In this document: positions 1-8,221 of the stretch, piece after piece | How positions within the stretch are numbered: position 1 is the first letter of the stretch | Layout: every line of letters starts with the position of its first letter | From: Maribellus maritimus | Lineage (GTDB): Bacteria; Bacteroidota; Bacteroidia; Bacteroidales; Prolixibacteraceae | Reading direction: 5' to 3' | Assembly (NCBI RefSeq): GCF_022267315.1 | Contig: NZ_JAIKLE010000002.1 | Location: 124,001-188,000 of the forward strand | DNA length: 64,000 bases | Program-made: the position numbers and the translations under genes | The notes under the pieces: generated by a model | The model's input: the letters and a program-made list of their open reading frames with translations, nothing else | Database searches by the model: none | Told to the model about the DNA's origin: nothing

Positions 1-993
1 AGTAGCATAATCTTCGCTTTGATAGGTGTTGTTGTACACCGGATTATAGACATTCTGATTTAATGGACAAACTCTTCCGGCATTTGGAAATTGCTGAATA
101 AAAGATGTTCTCTTGTTTTTGTTGGCTGACGCATAAGTTCCTCCATCAGCATTAATACAACCTTGGTTCAGATTTTTTTCAAATACATTTTCCAATCCTT
201 TTGCAGCTGAAAGAACACCTTTTCCCAACGTGAAAATGGGTGTGATTAAATCGCCGATTATCGGTACTTTTCCGCCAAATGACTCACCCAGTTCAAGCAA
301 CATTTCAATTTTATATACCGGGTCATCCGAACTCATCGCTGATGCAACCGTTGAAAAAGCACTTATCGGATCGGCCAGCTTGTCGTATCCTACGGAGAGG
401 ACTTTGTCGAGATCGTCAATGAGGTAAAAATAGTCTGATTTTATTCCATATTTTTTTAAAATCGCCGTAACCTCCGATTCATAATCTTCGTTGTCCGGCG
501 CTAAGCCGGAAATTCCTTCTGCCGCATCTAAAAGTGCTTTTATTTTTTCTTTTCCGGCTGAAAAAAGGCCGGAACATTGGTCGTAAATTTCAAATGATTC
601 TTTATCGATATAGCTTGAAGCATAATTTATTAACCCTTGTTTTACCCATCCTTTCATTTCATCTTTTAAAAGACCGCTCCTTGTTAACGAAGGATCGTCT
701 TTTACTTTTTGCTGGATTTTTTGGTAAGTGTCGTTTGCCTGATTTATAAAATTTGGATCAGAAGGGTTTATTCCAAAAGGTTCAAGCGGTTCTAATATGA
801 TTGAAAAATAGGTTTCTTTCGTTACCCAGGCTTCTGCACTTTGAACTGATGTAGTTAATTTACTGGTAATCTCATCCTCGATTTCTTCTTTTAATGCCTT
901 CGATAGTTGGTCTTGATCTACAGTTATTTGTGAGGAAGAAAATTGGGCTATCAAAATGAAATGAATGATAATTATGAGGAAATTCCGAAACAT
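1..993 (-). CDS. Hypothetical secreted protein, C-terminus cut by window edge
   Basis: An open frame reads from the ATG at 993 down to base 1 without a stop, giving 331 residues; the C-terminus lies outside the window. The N-terminus (MFRNFLIIIIHFILIAQ) is a signal peptide. The mature part is acidic and probably helical, then becomes Gly/Ser-rich with several Cys. I recognise no family. The gene begins 11 bp after the stop of the outer-membrane protein gene at 1005, in the same direction, so the two are likely one transcript driven by the palindrome promoter at 1927-1973. Function unknown. The pairing suggests a secreted partner of the outer-membrane protein, but that is inference. Confidence 0.7.
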   Translation of the reverse strand, partial: MFRNFLIIIIHFILIAQFSSSQITVDQDQLSKALKEEIEDEITSKLTTSVQSAEAWVTKETYFSIILEPLEPFGINPSDPNFINQANDTYQKIQQKVKDDPSLTRSGLLKDEMKGWVKQGLINYASSYIDKESFEIYDQCSGLFSAGKEKIKALLDAAEGISGLAPDNEDYESEVTAILKKYGIKSDYFYLIDDLDKVLSVGYDKLADPISAFSTVASAMSSDDPVYKIEMLLELGESFGGKVPIIGDLITPIFTLGKGVLSAAKGLENVFEKNLNQGCINADGGTYASANKNKRTSFIQQFPNAGRVCPLNQNVYNPVYNNTYQSEDYAT

Positions 994-1004
994 TATTCAT
1001 GGGT

Positions 1005-1892
1005 TTAAAAATAAAATCTAAGTCCAAGATAAAACGCAGTCATGTTGAAGTCTTCATAGTTTTCCAGAATTTCGGTCAGCCAGAATTCAGTTCCCAGTTC
1101 CAACATTACAGTTTCGCTGCCAATTTTAACTCTTCCCAGGAAATTAACAGAATTGTTTTTTCCTGTTCTTCCGAGTATTGTTTTATCGGTTTCTGTAGAA
1201 ACCATTTTTGTATTTATCTCGGCACCGGCTTCTGCCATAATCATCATTCCGCTGTAGTTTAAACGATATCCTAAGAAAACAGGGATTCGTCCGAAATAGT
1301 AAAACTGTGAATCGTCGTCTCCGCTGTTTTCAAGTGTTGCCAGATAGGCATTAAAATGAACCCCTGTACCAAAATATATTTCATTTCCAAACAGCTGTTC
1401 CATACCTATTTCTATTCCGGGTACAAGGTCATTTTCGAGTAACAAGGCCTCTCCAAGATTCGAAAATTTAATGTCGAGCAAAAGAGATGTGTTATTAAAT
1501 TTTATTGGAGTATCTGCCGTTTGATTTTGTACATTTTTAATACCGGGAGCAGTAGTGTGTTGTGGGGGAACAGCGGTAACTGTATTGTTTTTACTGTCCG
1601 AGTTTACAGGTTGTGATTCAGCTTTAATCTGATTTGTTATTTCTCCCGGGTCACATTGGGCCGTTGAATAGTTTTCGTCGATCCATTTTTGTGCTACCTG
1701 GCGAAAAGGAAATCCCCCTTTTATGGGAACGTAATTTGGCGATCGTTTATCAGCATCAACGACTTTTACTGTATTGTCTGTTTTGTCGCAAACAACCGTA
1801 AATGTTTTTTGTGCATATCCGTTTAAGGAGAAAGAAAGAAGAAAAATGATAAAACCAAATTGTATTAGCTGTTGAGTAAAATATTGTTTCAT
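1005..1892 (-). CDS. Outer-membrane beta-barrel-like protein, unknown function
   Basis: 295 residues. A signal peptide (residues 1-27, ending GYAQ) is followed by a short N-terminal region with two Cys, a low-complexity Ser/Thr/Asn/Pro-rich linker (about 85-130), and a C-terminal half with alternating hydrophobic strands ending in a terminal Phe (LGLRFYF). That ending is typical of an outer-membrane barrel. No enzymatic motif is visible. It is the first gene of a likely two-gene operon with the secreted protein downstream. A candidate promoter with palindrome lies 35-81 bp upstream of the start, immediately after the response-regulator gene, so it is a likely target of that two-component system. 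Confidence 0.65.
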   Translation of the reverse strand: MKQYFTQQLIQFGFIIFLLSFSLNGYAQKTFTVVCDKTDNTVKVVDADKRSPNYVPIKGGFPFRQVAQKWIDENYSTAQCDPGEITNQIKAESQPVNSDSKNNTVTAVPPQHTTAPGIKNVQNQTADTPIKFNNTSLLLDIKFSNLGEALLLENDLVPGIEIGMEQLFGNEIYFGTGVHFNAYLATLENSGDDDSQFYYFGRIPVFLGYRLNYSGMMIMAEAGAEINTKMVSTETDKTILGRTGKNNSVNFLGRVKIGSETVMLELGTEFWLTEILENYEDFNMTAFYLGLRFYF

Positions 1893-1926
1893 ACTGTCGA
1901 GGTTAGATTAAATTCTGGTTTTTGTA

Positions 1927-1973
1927 CAAATTTAACTTTCTCGAAGGCGGCTTAAAATACCTACTACTAGGTA
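1927..1973 (-). promoter_or_regulatory. Candidate promoter with palindromic operator
   Basis: On the minus strand a TAAATTTG box (1934-1927) matches the Bacteroidetes TAnnTTTG -7 element. A perfect inverted repeat TACCTA-N4-TAGGTA lies at 1958-1973, separated from the box by 23 bp. The -33 position is T-rich but lacks a clear TTTG, as expected for an activator-dependent promoter. The same arrangement, with the same 23-bp spacing, occurs at 5220-5266. The centre of the palindrome would fall near -45 relative to a predicted transcription start around 1920. Confidence 0.7.
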
Positions 1974-1986
1974 TATTTTTTAGGAA

Positions 1987-2625
1987 CTAATAATTCAGAT
2001 CAAGATTTTTGAGTGCATAATTTACTAAACCGGTATTACTTTTTATTCCCAGCTTTTTGTGTATGTTTTTACGGTGAGTATCAATGGTAAATTTGCTTAG
2101 CTTTAGTTCGGTTGCCATTTGTAAGGTAGTTCTTCCCTTTGCAATCAAACCAAGGATTTCTTTTTCGCGGCGGGTGAGGGCAAGTTCGTTTTCATCGGGA
2201 GTATTGGAAAACCACGAATTAAAGTTTTCCGGCAGGCTTTTGCTAAAATATTTTTTGCCGTGTAATAAACTTTTTAACGCCAGCAGAAGCTCTTGCTTGT
2301 CTGCTTCCTTCGTTACAAAACCTTTCGCCCCGGCCTCCAGCATCTCAAATACATCAGCACTCTGGTCAAACATCGTTAATGCAAGTACCGGAATATTTGG
2401 ATAATTTTTAGTTAGTATTTTTGTAGCAGCAATTCCATCCATAACAGGCATTCGAATATCCGTCACAATTACATTTGGAAGAGGACCTTTTTCAACTGCT
2501 TTGACAAGTTCCAGCCCGTTTGCGGCTTCAATTACGATTTTAACATCAATTTGATTGGATAAAATTGATTTTATACCATCTATAAATAACTTGTGATCGT
2601 CGGCAATCGCTACTTTAATTTTCAT
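1987..2625 (-). CDS. NarL/FixJ-type response regulator
   Basis: 212 residues. An N-terminal receiver starts with the paired acidic residues (VAIADDHKLF) and carries the phospho-acceptor Asp in NVIVTDIRMP. The C-terminal LuxR-type helix-turn-helix is complete, from LTRREKEILGLIAKG through the recognition helix and a KLGIKSNTGLVNYA tail. The start codon overlaps the stop of the kinase gene by 4 bp (ATGA), so the pair is translationally coupled. The dimeric DNA-binding family fits the 16-bp palindromes found upstream of both neighbouring transcription units; that link is inference. Confidence 0.93.
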   Translation of the reverse strand: MKIKVAIADDHKLFIDGIKSILSNQIDVKIVIEAANGLELVKAVEKGPLPNVIVTDIRMPVMDGIAATKILTKNYPNIPVLALTMFDQSADVFEMLEAGAKGFVTKEADKQELLLALKSLLHGKKYFSKSLPENFNSWFSNTPDENELALTRREKEILGLIAKGRTTLQMATELKLSKFTIDTHRKNIHKKLGIKSNTGLVNYALKNLDLNY

Positions 2626-4553
2626 AAAGGAATATTTAAAATGACTGTGGTTCCGTTTCCCGGAGTTGAATCAACAACAATGTTACCGTCAATATTTTCA
2701 ATCCTTTTTTCAATATTTGTCAGGCCAAGGCCTATTTTTACTTCGTTTAAACTGAACCCCTTTCCGTTGTCTTCAACCATAATATTTAGCCGGTTATCAT
2801 CTTCCGAGAACTGAATAATTGCTTCAGTAGCTTCAGCGTGTTTGATAATGTTGGTAAGCAATTCCTGAACACTTCTGAAAACCTGAATTTCGATATTGTT
2901 TTTTATGCGTTTGTTTACATTGATGTTGATAACATCGATTTGCAGTTTTTCTGAAATTGAAATTTCTCTTGCAATTGTTTTTATTGAAGGAATCAATCCC
3001 TGATTGATTAAAGCTCCAAAATTTTTATTGTGAGCTATTTTTCGCACTTCTTTGTAAGTTTCATCGGAAAGTGATTTTAATTTTTCAATTAATTCTTCCT
3101 TTCCGTTACTTTTCGATGTTTTGAGTTCTTCAATGTATAATTTCAGCGTTGCAATTTTGCTTCCCAGGTTGTCGTGTAAATCGTCGGCTATCCGACTGCG
3201 TTCTTCCTCCTGCGCCGAAATAATCGCATCGATTCCGTTTAATTCCTGAGTTTTTAAAATTTGGGTAATTTCCTGTTGTTTGATTTTTAGGTTTTGTTCG
3301 GCGACAATTCTTTTGCGTGTTGAGCTCTTTAGCAAAAGATAGACAATAAAGATAGTAGCCGCTAAAATTCCGAGAACGATAAAAAGTAAATTTCTGTTTC
3401 TGTTTTTCTTGACCTCAACTTCCAGATTTTTGGTTTGCAGTTCAAATATTTCTTTTTCTTTCTTTTCTGTTTCGTATTTTGTTTGAATTTCGGTGAAAAT
3501 TTTTTTGTTTTCAGCATTCAAAATACTGTCGTTTAGTTGTTGTGATTTTTCAGAATATACCAAAGCTTTTGCAGGTTGACTGAGTTTGTTATAACAATCT
3601 TTGAGTTGGTTGTATGCAAATACCAGCTGTTTACCTTTTACAATCCCGGCTACCTGTTTGTAGTAGGAAATGGCAGTTTTATAATCACCGTTTTTCATGC
3701 TTAAATATCCGAGGTTTCCGAGCGTAACCTCAATCCCGGCTTTTAGGTTGAGCTCATTTTTTAACTGGATGGTTTTTTCCAGATAACCTTTTGCTTTTGC
3801 AGGGGCCGTATCTAAATAAATACTACCCAGATTGTTGTAAATAATAGATAGTGAGCGTTTATTTCCTTTTTTTTCGGCGAGTTCTTCTGCCTCCAGATTG
3901 TACCCAATGGCTTTAAGTGTATCTCCGTTTTTATAATGTTGTGCCGCCAGATTAGGAAGAGTAATCAGTTGAAAAGAAAACAGGTTTTGTGTTTCAAACA
4001 CATCCAGTGCTCGTTTATTGTAATCAATTGCCTGTTCAAAATTTTCAAGTTCGGCCAGCGCAGTTGAAATGTTGCTGTAACATTTTGCAGCATTTAGCTT
4101 GTCTCCGTTTTCTTCAAAATATGCAGCACTTTCTGTGAGTGTTTTTATGGTGCCGTTGTAATCGCCCTGCCGGAGTTGCACTGCTCCTAAACTAATGTTT
4201 ATGATGGCCACTCTTTTATCATCATTCAGTTTGCTTAATGTTTCTTTTGCTTTAATGAAATAATAGACAGCAGAATCCATGTCTGCCATAAAAAAATAAA
4301 ACCTTCCCAGTTGATTGCTGGCTTCGGCTTTTAATGAGTCGTTATTATTAAATTGCTCTGCCTTTTTTGCAAACTCTTTTCCTTTTTGAAGATCAATTCC
4401 CTCATAAAGTTTTGAGAGTTCAAGATTTATTTTTGCGGTCTCAAATTTATCAGTTGTTGAGTTTAAAAGTGAATTTAAACTATCGATTGTGGAGTTTTGT
4501 GCGTGGCTGTGAATAACAAAAAGACAAAATAGTATAGGGAAAATTAGCTTCAA
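2622..4553 (-). CDS. TPR-repeat sensor histidine kinase (HisKA_3 type)
   Basis: 643 residues. A signal peptide (1-18) is followed by about 350 residues of tetratricopeptide repeats predicted outside the cytoplasmic membrane, a coiled-coil stretch, one transmembrane helix near residue 394, a second short coil, and the kinase core. The H-box is ERSRIADDLHDNLGS (near residue 458), typical of NarX/DesK-like kinases, and the ATPase domain ends with the GLGLTNIEKRIENIDG motif. This is a common Bacteroidetes architecture, with the sensory TPRs in the periplasm. The signal is unknown. It is coupled to the NarL-type regulator by a 4-bp overlap, and the lipoprotein gene 81 bp upstream may share its transcript. 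Confidence 0.92.
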   Translation of the reverse strand: MKLIFPILFCLFVIHSHAQNSTIDSLNSLLNSTTDKFETAKINLELSKLYEGIDLQKGKEFAKKAEQFNNNDSLKAEASNQLGRFYFFMADMDSAVYYFIKAKETLSKLNDDKRVAIINISLGAVQLRQGDYNGTIKTLTESAAYFEENGDKLNAAKCYSNISTALAELENFEQAIDYNKRALDVFETQNLFSFQLITLPNLAAQHYKNGDTLKAIGYNLEAEELAEKKGNKRSLSIIYNNLGSIYLDTAPAKAKGYLEKTIQLKNELNLKAGIEVTLGNLGYLSMKNGDYKTAISYYKQVAGIVKGKQLVFAYNQLKDCYNKLSQPAKALVYSEKSQQLNDSILNAENKKIFTEIQTKYETEKKEKEIFELQTKNLEVEVKKNRNRNLLFIVLGILAATIFIVYLLLKSSTRKRIVAEQNLKIKQQEITQILKTQELNGIDAIISAQEEERSRIADDLHDNLGSKIATLKLYIEELKTSKSNGKEELIEKLKSLSDETYKEVRKIAHNKNFGALINQGLIPSIKTIAREISISEKLQIDVININVNKRIKNNIEIQVFRSVQELLTNIIKHAEATEAIIQFSEDDNRLNIMVEDNGKGFSLNEVKIGLGLTNIEKRIENIDGNIVVDSTPGNGTTVILNIPL

Positions 4554-4634
4554 TTTGTTTTTCTTTTAAAAATACAAAATAATTAACACGGAGTAATAAC
4601 TGCGGATTCTGCTGTAAATTAAACATACGATAAA

Positions 4635-5135
4635 TTACCACGTAACTTGTAAAGTATGATTTAAGTACACCGGGTTTACAGCATATTCGGCAGTCTCTTC
4701 GTAGTTCATACTGTTGGAATATTTATATTCCTTTGTATCTCCGGTAAGCGGATCTTCTCCTTTAACGGTAATGGTGTAATTTACCTTATCTTCCAGATTT
4801 GCAAATTTATAGGTGAAAATATATGCAAAATTGGCATATCCTTCCTCGTCTGTCGTCGCCTCCTTATCGAAAATACCATTAATGGTGCCGCTACAATATT
4901 CTTTATATATGTTAATTTCAACATGCGCGCCCCAATAATCTTCACCTTTGCTGTTTTTGATATGAATTGCTGGTGAGAATGATTTTTCAAACGAAGGTTG
5001 TTCTGTTTCTTTGCATTTATTTTCACTATCTTCCGAAATTAAATCACAAGCACTAAAAAATAGAATAATGAAACATAAAAATAACTTTTTCCGCTGCTGT
5101 GTGTTGACGTCTGGATAATTTTTTAAGGTAAGCAT
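4635..5135 (-). CDS. Hypothetical lipoprotein with Ig-like fold
   Basis: 166 residues. The N-terminus has a short polar leader, a hydrophobic stretch and a lipobox (FFSAC) giving an acylated Cys near residue 30; a later internal start is possible. The mature part resembles a single bacterial Ig-like sandwich (AGxA-type loop DEEGYANFAYIFTY). No catalytic motif is seen. It lies 81 bp upstream of the sensor kinase in the same direction and has its own palindrome-containing promoter at 5220-5266, so it may be a regulon member, or an accessory signal-receiving lipoprotein cotranscribed with the kinase. Function unknown. Confidence 0.65.
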   Translation of the reverse strand: MLTLKNYPDVNTQQRKKLFLCFIILFFSACDLISEDSENKCKETEQPSFEKSFSPAIHIKNSKGEDYWGAHVEINIYKEYCSGTINGIFDKEATTDEEGYANFAYIFTYKFANLEDKVNYTITVKGEDPLTGDTKEYKYSNSMNYEETAEYAVNPVYLNHTLQVTW

Positions 5136-5219
5136 AGTTAATTAATTTGATTTTTATTTTTTTGATTGAAAGTTGTTCCAATTTTATTTTCTCAAAGGAA
5201 CAGGGTATTTTATTGTTAA

Positions 5220-5266
5220 CAAAGGTAAAGGGATCGCATTGTCGCAGAAATACCTAATGTTAGGTA
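5220..5266 (-). promoter_or_regulatory. Second copy of the palindrome promoter
   Basis: On the minus strand a TACCTTTG box (5227-5220) fits TAnnTTTG, and a perfect TACCTA-N4-TAGGTA palindrome lies at 5251-5266, again 23 bp from the box. Both copies also share flanking bases (AATA before and TTT after, in the reading direction of the genes). It sits 85 bp upstream of the lipoprotein start. This may be the promoter for lipoprotein, kinase and regulator together, which would make the system autoregulated. Confidence 0.7.
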
Positions 5267-5399
5267 TATTGGATACTAAACTGTTCTGCAAGATGGATTT
5301 AAATGTGTGTGTTATCAATTATTTTTTTTAGTTTTTAGTTTAGATGTTAATTTTGTAGCTGGCTTTAAAATATTTTATTGTTGGGAGTCAAAATAGTAG

Positions 5400-5417
5400 T
5401 TAACAATTAATTGTTAA
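5400..5417. promoter_or_regulatory. Perfect 18-bp palindrome upstream of rpmB
   Basis: TTAACAATTAATTGTTAA is its own reverse complement over all 18 bases. It lies in the 392-bp spacer between the divergent lipoprotein and rpmB genes, about 28 bp upstream of the candidate rpmB -33 element. It may be a protein-binding site, but AT-rich palindromes do arise by chance. Confidence 0.4.
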
Positions 5418-5445
5418 TTGTTTATTGAAAAATTGGGGCAACAAC

Positions 5446-5476
5446 TTGATTATTTATTAAAAAAGTATTTTCTTTG
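5446..5476 (+). promoter_or_regulatory. Candidate rpmB operon promoter
   Basis: TTG at 5446-5448, then 20 bp, then TTTCTTTG at 5469-5476. This is one base away from the Bacteroidetes TAnnTTTG -7 box, with normal spacing to a -33 TTG. The predicted start near 5483 would leave a leader of about 45 nt before rpmB. The rest of the 5267-5527 spacer is AT-rich with no other gene visible. Confidence 0.4.
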
Positions 5477-5527
5477 CAAGCCGTTTGAATAACGTGTTTG
5501 TTTTGATCACAAAGAAATAAAAAGGAA

Positions 5528-5770
5528 ATGTCACGAGTTTGTCAAATAACAGGGAAAAAAGCATTGGTGGGAAATAATGTATCTCACTCAAAAAGAAGAA
5601 CTAAAAGAACGTTCGATGTAAACCTGTTTAAAAAGAAATTTTATTTACCGGACGAAAATCGCTGGGTAAATTTAACAGTTTCTGCTGCAGGAATCCGCAC
5701 AATAAATAAAAACGGAGTAAAATCTGCATTGCAGAACGCAGTTGAGAAAGGTTATATTGATAAATATTAA
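5528..5770 (+). CDS. rpmB: 50S ribosomal protein L28
   Basis: 80 residues, full length for L28. The N-terminus [21 protein letters not shown] and the following basic stretch (KRRTKRTF) are diagnostic; the conserved core [17 protein letters not shown] follows. It is a structural protein of the large ribosomal subunit. A purine-rich ribosome binding region (AAAAAGGAA) precedes the ATG. It is followed after 12 bp by rpmG and then DUF4295, an arrangement conserved in Bacteroidetes. Confidence 0.98.
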   Translation: MSRVCQITGKKALVGNNVSHSKRRTKRTFDVNLFKKKFYLPDENRWVNLTVSAAGIRTINKNGVKSALQNAVEKGYIDKY

Positions 5771-5782
5771 AGATATTTAGAA

Positions 5783-5971
5783 ATGGCAAAAAAAGGAAAA
5801 GGTAACAGGATTCAGGTTATTCTGGAGTGTACAGAGCACAAAGATAGTGGTGTGCCAGGAACTTCAAGGTACATTACTACCAAAAACAGGAAAAATACAC
5901 CTGAACGTATGGAGTTGAAAAAATACAACCCGATATTAAAAAAGGTTACAGTTCATAAAGAAATAAAATAG
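5783..5971 (+). CDS. rpmG: 50S ribosomal protein L33
   Basis: 62 residues. Typical L33: [20 protein letters not shown] at the N-terminus, then the [22 protein letters not shown] core. It has only one Cys (in LECTEH) and lacks the paired CxxC motifs, so it is the zinc-independent (C-minus) form. It sits between rpmB and DUF4295, 8 bp before the latter, as part of one operon. Confidence 0.97.
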   Translation: MAKKGKGNRIQVILECTEHKDSGVPGTSRYITTKNRKNTPERMELKKYNPILKKVTVHKEIK

Positions 5972-5979
5972 GATAAGTT

Positions 5980-6132
5980 ATGGCAAAGAAAGCGGTTGCT
6001 ACATTACAAAAAGGAGCTGGTAAAGGTTATGCCAAAGTAATTAAAATGGTGAAATCGGAAAAAACCGGTGCATATTCTTTTAAAGAAGAAGTGGTTCCGA
6101 ACGACGACGTAAAAAATTATTTTAAAAAATAA
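5980..6132 (+). CDS. DUF4295 small basic protein
   Basis: 50 residues, starting MAKKAVATLQKGAGKGYAKV and ending KNYFKK. This is the DUF4295 family, a small Lys-rich protein of Bacteroidetes found directly after L28 and L33 and suspected to be ribosome-associated. The molecular role is not known. It is the last gene of the rpmB operon, with a hairpin terminator 31 bp downstream. Confidence 0.92.
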   Translation: MAKKAVATLQKGAGKGYAKVIKMVKSEKTGAYSFKEEVVPNDDVKNYFKK

Positions 6133-6163
6133 TCCCGGAATCGGGAAAATGCCTACAGAACAG

Positions 6164-6197
6164 AAAAAGCTTTCATCAATGGTGGAAGCTTTTTTTG
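6164..6197 (+). terminator. Rho-independent terminator after rpmB-rpmG-DUF4295
   Basis: An 11-bp stem pairs AAAAAGCTTTC (6164-6174) with GGAAGCTTTTT (from 6184), with one G-T pair and a 9-nt loop, and runs straight into a T tract. Confidence 0.85.
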
Positions 6198-6261
6198 TAT
6201 TTGTTTCAGGCTGACTTTCTAATTTAAAAATTATTATTTTTACTCCTCTAATATATAGAAT

Positions 6262-7212
6262 ATGGCCTTATTCGGAAGTTTCAGTAAAAATAAAAAAGAA
6301 TCCCTTGATCAAGGGCTTTCAAAAACCAAAGAGAGTGTATTTAAAAAACTAAGCCGTGCGGTTGTTGGTAAATCAAAAGTCGACGACGAGGTACTGGATA
6401 ACCTGGAAGAAGTTCTGATTACCTCTGATGTTGGTGTTGATACAACCCTGAAGATTATTGAACGAATTGAAGAGCGTGTGTCCAGGGATAAATATATGGG
6501 AGTTGGCGAACTCAACAATATTTTGAAAGAGGAAATTGCTGCTCTTTTGGAAGAAAATAACACCGAAGACGTTGATGATTTTGAATTGCCTGAAACCGAA
6601 GGTCCGTATGTAATTATGGTGGTTGGCGTAAATGGTGTGGGAAAAACAACAACCATAGGAAAACTGGCTTACAACTTTAAACAAGCAGGTAAGAAAGTGG
6701 TACTTGGAGCTGCCGATACATTCCGTGCTGCTGCGATTGAGCAATTGGAGGTTTGGGCCCAACGTGTTGATGTTCCTATTGTAAAACAAAAAATGGGATC
6801 CGATCCTGCATCAGTCGCCTATGATACGCTTTCTTCAGCAAAAGCAAGCGGCGCTGATGTTGTGATAATAGACACCGCCGGGCGACTGCATAATAAAATT
6901 AACCTGATGAATGAACTTTCGAAGATTAAAAAAGTGATGCAGAAAATTGTACCCGACGCACCTCACGAAGTTCTTTTGATTCTGGATGGTTCTACCGGAC
7001 AAAACGCTTTTGAACAGGCTAAACAATTTACAAAAGCTACAGAAGTGACAGCAATGGCGCTGACAAAGCTTGACGGAACAGCAAAAGGAGGGGTTGTGAT
7101 TGGGATTTCTGACCAGTTTAAAATTCCGGTAAAATATATCGGTATTGGTGAAAAAATGGAACACCTTCAGATTTTCAGGAGACAGGAATTTGTTGATTCG
7201 TTGTTCTCCTAG
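6262..7212 (+). CDS. ftsY: Signal recognition particle receptor FtsY
   Basis: 316 residues. This is the SRP receptor GTPase that docks ribosome-SRP complexes at the membrane for co-translational insertion. Visible motifs: the N domain (about 20-110), P-loop VGVNGVGKTTTIGKLA, the insertion-box segment GAADTFRAAAIEQL, DTAGRLHNK, and TKLDGTAKGGV. The acidic A domain seen in longer FtsY proteins is almost absent, leaving only about 20 basic/polar residues, which is usual in Bacteroidetes. It follows the rpmB terminator, so it has its own promoter; the 7-bp gap to the next gene suggests cotranscription. Confidence 0.97.
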   Translation: MALFGSFSKNKKESLDQGLSKTKESVFKKLSRAVVGKSKVDDEVLDNLEEVLITSDVGVDTTLKIIERIEERVSRDKYMGVGELNNILKEEIAALLEENNTEDVDDFELPETEGPYVIMVVGVNGVGKTTTIGKLAYNFKQAGKKVVLGAADTFRAAAIEQLEVWAQRVDVPIVKQKMGSDPASVAYDTLSSAKASGADVVIIDTAGRLHNKINLMNELSKIKKVMQKIVPDAPHEVLLILDGSTGQNAFEQAKQFTKATEVTAMALTKLDGTAKGGVVIGISDQFKIPVKYIGIGEKMEHLQIFRRQEFVDSLFS

Positions 7213-7219
7213 GAAGTAA

Positions 7220-7558
7220 ATGCAAATGCCGAAACTTAACAAACCTGAAATAAAACAAAAAATTGAATCTGAAATTCAGAGAACAGAAAAGTTGATTTCT
7301 GAATATATCGAACTGACTCAACCTGTTGAACCGGAAAATGCCATCGGCCGTATTTCTCGAATGGACGCCATTAACAACAAAAGTGTTACGGAAGCGGCAT
7401 TGAGAAAAGCCAGGGAAAAGATGGATAAACTAAAGTTTGCACTTTCAAAAATTAATGAAGAGAATTTTGGAATTTGTATTCGGTGTAAAGCACCCATTCC
7501 GGTTGGTCGTTTGTTAGTTATGCCACAATCGCAAACTTGTGTAAAGTGTAGTTATTAA
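7220..7558 (+). CDS. DksA/TraR-type C4 zinc finger protein
   Basis: 112 residues. An N-terminal helical coiled-coil region (about 1-80) is followed by a four-Cys zinc finger, CIRCKAPIPVGRLLVMPQSQ then TCVKC. This is the family of RNA-polymerase secondary-channel regulators. The acidic tip of classical DksA (DxxDxA) is not obvious, so a DksA function is not certain. The ATG at 7220 is 7 bp after ftsY; MPKLNK, two codons later, is an alternative start. The gene end overlaps the convergent DUF4230 gene by 4 bp. Confidence 0.85.
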   Translation: MQMPKLNKPEIKQKIESEIQRTEKLISEYIELTQPVEPENAIGRISRMDAINNKSVTEAALRKAREKMDKLKFALSKINEENFGICIRCKAPIPVGRLLVMPQSQTCVKCSY

Positions 7559-8172
7559 TCTTTCATTTTATTAGATTCAGGCAGTTTTTCAAGTGGTTTT
7601 TCTGTTACCATTTCCCAGCCTACTGAATTTGCGAGTTGACTGATAAACTCAATGGTTTCTTTTACCTGGTTTTCAGCAATCAAATACAAATCACTTTCGT
7701 CTACCTTTTCCCGAATAAAATCTTTTGATTTTTTTGAGATATCAGTCAAATCTTTTTCCGAAAGTTTGTTTACTATCCCTTTCTGAATGTCGTAGTATTC
7801 CAAATCAGTGTCAATACTAATGATTTGAGGATGAGGGAATTTTGATAGTCTTATTTTTTTGTTTGTTGAATCAACCTTAATATCAATCTGTGTTAAATCA
7901 AAGCCAACCATTACCCTGGCCTTTACAATAAGGATTACTTTCTTTTCCAGTTGCAAGAGGTTAAAGAATATATTCTTCCCGTTTCGGTGGGTGAATATCT
8001 CCGAAAACTCACCCTCAACAGTTACCAGTTTAAAAACCTGTTTTATCTGTTTTAGTAATACTGCTGACTGTTCCTTTAGTTGTTGCGTGTTTTTGTATTT
8101 GTAGTAATACATCGAAATTACCGCGCCTGCAGCAAGCCCCAGAATTACTCCCAGCAAAATAAGAGTCTCCAT
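7555..8172 (-). CDS. DUF4230 membrane-anchored protein
   Basis: 205 residues. One N-terminal transmembrane helix (3-22) anchors a DUF4230 domain (about 45-195), recognisable from KLVTVEGEFSEIF, the IVKARVMVGFDL segment, and LSKFPHPQIISIDTDLEYYDI. The family is widespread but of unknown function. The C-terminal tail is charged. It converges with the DksA-like gene and is 49 bp downstream of the serine-hydrolase-like gene on the same strand. Confidence 0.85.
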   Translation of the reverse strand: METLILLGVILGLAAGAVISMYYYKYKNTQQLKEQSAVLLKQIKQVFKLVTVEGEFSEIFTHRNGKNIFFNLLQLEKKVILIVKARVMVGFDLTQIDIKVDSTNKKIRLSKFPHPQIISIDTDLEYYDIQKGIVNKLSEKDLTDISKKSKDFIREKVDESDLYLIAENQVKETIEFISQLANSVGWEMVTEKPLEKLPESNKMKD

Positions 8173-8221
8173 AGTATTCTATTTTCAACCCTAATTTATA
8201 ACTTTTTAGAGAAACCCCGAA

